NCBI GenBank assembly: GCA_019423795.1
Contig: JAHZAT010000006.1
Coordinates: 1 to 5,236 of the forward strand
Length of the DNA stretch: 5,236 nucleotides
From: Clostridiales bacterium
GTDB lineage: Bacteria; Bacillota; Clostridia; Lachnospirales; Lachnospiraceae
Direction of reading: 5' to 3'
Position 1 is the first letter of the stretch, and every line of letters begins with the position of its first letter. Below are positions 4,201 to 5,236 of the stretch, one piece after another. A model generated the notes under the pieces. The model saw only the letters and a list, made by a program, of their open reading frames with translations. It ran no database searches and was not told where the DNA came from. A program made the position numbers and the translations under genes.

Positions 4201-5236
4201 CTACATACTCTGATGGAATGTACGACGAATCACTTCTTCCTGCTGTTCGCGGGATAATCGATTAAAGTTCACGGCATATCCAGAAACACGGATCGTAAGT
4301 GTCGGATATTTTTCTGGATGTTCCATAGCATCGATCAAAGTTTCTCTATGCATAACATTTACATTCAAATGATGTGCACCTTGAACAAAGTATCCGTCTA
4401 AGATTGTTGTAAGGTTTTGTACTCGTTGTTCCTGATCTTTTCCAAGAGCATCTGGTACGATGGAAAAGGTATTGGATACACCATCCTGACATACATCGCG
4501 ATACGGAATTTTAGCGACAGAGTTTAAGGATGCAAGAGCACCATTTTCATTGCGGATTGGTTTTACAGTTGCATATTTGATCGCTGATAGAGAGTCTGCG
4601 GCAATAGACAGACCAGCAATTCCATAAGCTGCGATTCGCTCTAAGTTTGTATCATGAAGAGCAAACTGGCTGGCTTCATATGCGTATTTATCATGCATAA
4701 AATGAATGATATTTACTGTATCAACATATAATTCAGCAACATAAGTCATAACTTTCTTATAGTTTTCCCATACTTTGTCAAAATCAAGAACGTCATCATT
4801 TTCATATTGGATAGAGTCCGTATCAATAGAAACTTTAGAGCAAAAATGTTTAAAGTTGTCTGGCAGTTTTTCAGACCATAAAACAGTTAAGTTAGGCTCT
4901 GGAGCAGTTCCAATGTTATATAAAGTATGAAGATAACGGAAAGAGTTCTTAGTAACCAGAGGTTTTCCATTAATACCAACTCCACTGATAGATTCCGTGA
5001 TCCACGTAGGATCCCCACCAAATAGTTCGTCATATTCAGGAGTTCTTAAATGTCTTGTAAGACGAAGTTTGATGATAAATTGATCGATCAATTCCTGAGC
5101 TTCTGTTTCTGTGATCACTCCATTTTTAAGATCTCGTTCAATATAAATATCAAGGAATGTAGAAGTACGTCCAAGGGAAGTTGCAGCCATTTCTTTCATT
5201 TTAGAAAGGGCACGGATCTGCTCAGAAATTTCTTCA
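4201..5236 (-). CDS. pflB: Pyruvate formate-lyase (formate acetyltransferase), 5' part outside window, three internal in-frame deletions
   Basis: Open from the window edge to TAG at 4203-4201; the ATG at 5199 is internal, and 12 further codons (EEISEQIRALSK) precede it. PFL converts pyruvate and CoA to acetyl-CoA and formate in anaerobic fermentation. Recognisable blocks, numbered from 5199: GRTSTFLDIYIERDL (10-24), LRTPEYDELFGGDPTW (51-66), LVTKNSFRYL (81-90), APEPNLTVLWSEKLP (99-113), IIHFMHDKYAYEAS (164-177), SLSAIKYATVKPIR (203-216), and the glycyl-radical loop RVSGYAV with G307. Against full-length PFL as I know it (E. coli 760 residues), three blocks are absent: about 35 residues at AA/TS (5-7), about 65 at DD/VLD (135-137) including catalytic C418-C419 and R435, and about 91 at NG/ALASL (219-221). 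No frameshift or stop occurs and the remainder is well conserved. The product should not cleave pyruvate. No activase gene (pflA) follows; the next gene is convergent. Confidence 0.85.
   Translation of the reverse strand, partial: EEISEQIRALSKMKEMAATSLGRTSTFLDIYIERDLKNGVITETEAQELIDQFIIKLRLTRHLRTPEYDELFGGDPTWITESISGVGINGKPLVTKNSFRYLHTLYNIGTAPEPNLTVLWSEKLPDNFKHFCSKVSIDTDSIQYENDDVLDFDKVWENYKKVMTYVAELYVDTVNIIHFMHDKYAYEASQFALHDTNLERIAAYGIAGLSIAADSLSAIKYATVKPIRNENGALASLNSVAKIPYRDVCQDGVSNTFSIVPDALGKDQEQRVQNLTTILDGYFVQGAHHLNVNVMHRETLIDAMEHPEKYPTLTIRVSGYAVNFNRLSREQQEEVIRRTFHQSM

Noticed and set aside
5078..5093. 16-bp perfect palindrome AATTGATCGATCAATT inside the PFL gene
   Set aside because: It encodes conserved PFL residues (ELIDQFI region) and sits mid-gene, so an operator role is unlikely.
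1..5236. CRISPR array, tRNA or rRNA genes, insertion sequence, retron or phage defence genes
   Set aside because: No regularly spaced repeats, cloverleaf-like sequence, transposase, reverse transcriptase or defence-type domains were seen on either strand.

Overview
The window looks like chromosome from a low-GC, anaerobic, spore-forming Firmicute, most likely in the Lachnospiraceae. Four things point there: AT-rich coding sequence with strong AGGAGG-type ribosome binding sites, the tail of a CotF-type spore coat gene, a Y-family polymerase paired with a YolD-like gene, and a clostridial-style pyruvate formate-lyase (PFL). The genus cannot be fixed from the sequence alone.

Layout. Bases 1-239 hold the 3' end of a probable spore coat protein gene, closed by a terminator at about 266-304. 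A promoter with an extended -10 box (334-362) then starts a run of five tightly spaced plus-strand genes: an EamA/DMT-family transporter (408-1355), an AIM24/TIGR00266-family protein (1369-2052), a 77-residue single-pass membrane protein with an EF-hand-like loop (2093-2326), a UmuC-like Y-family DNA polymerase (2341-3684) and a YolD-like protein (3718-4146). Gaps are 13-40 bases, so the five could be one operon; a weak internal promoter may also serve the polymerase. A perfect 14-bp hairpin (4148-4184) separates this run from a convergent minus-strand PFL gene (4201-5236) whose 5' part lies outside the window.

Main observation. Against what is known of their families, two genes appear internally shortened by clean in-frame deletions. 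The PFL lacks three blocks of roughly 35, 65 and 91 residues. The second block carries the catalytic Cys-Cys pair, yet the glycyl-radical loop is intact. The polymerase lacks a C-terminal block of about 60 residues that in relatives carries the QLDLF-type beta-clamp motif, but it keeps the family's final IGGHKA. Each junction keeps one copy of a one- or two-residue repeat (AA, DD, NG, Q), and flanking sequence is undecayed. This suggests recent short-repeat deletion, selection for shortened proteins, or an assembly or data artefact. The sequence alone cannot decide between these.

How the genes fit together. The polymerase and YolD-like protein probably form a translesion-synthesis pair. Transporter, AIM24 protein and small membrane protein have no obvious link to it beyond co-orientation. 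The PFL gene would belong to mixed-acid fermentation, but as it reads here its product should not cleave pyruvate.
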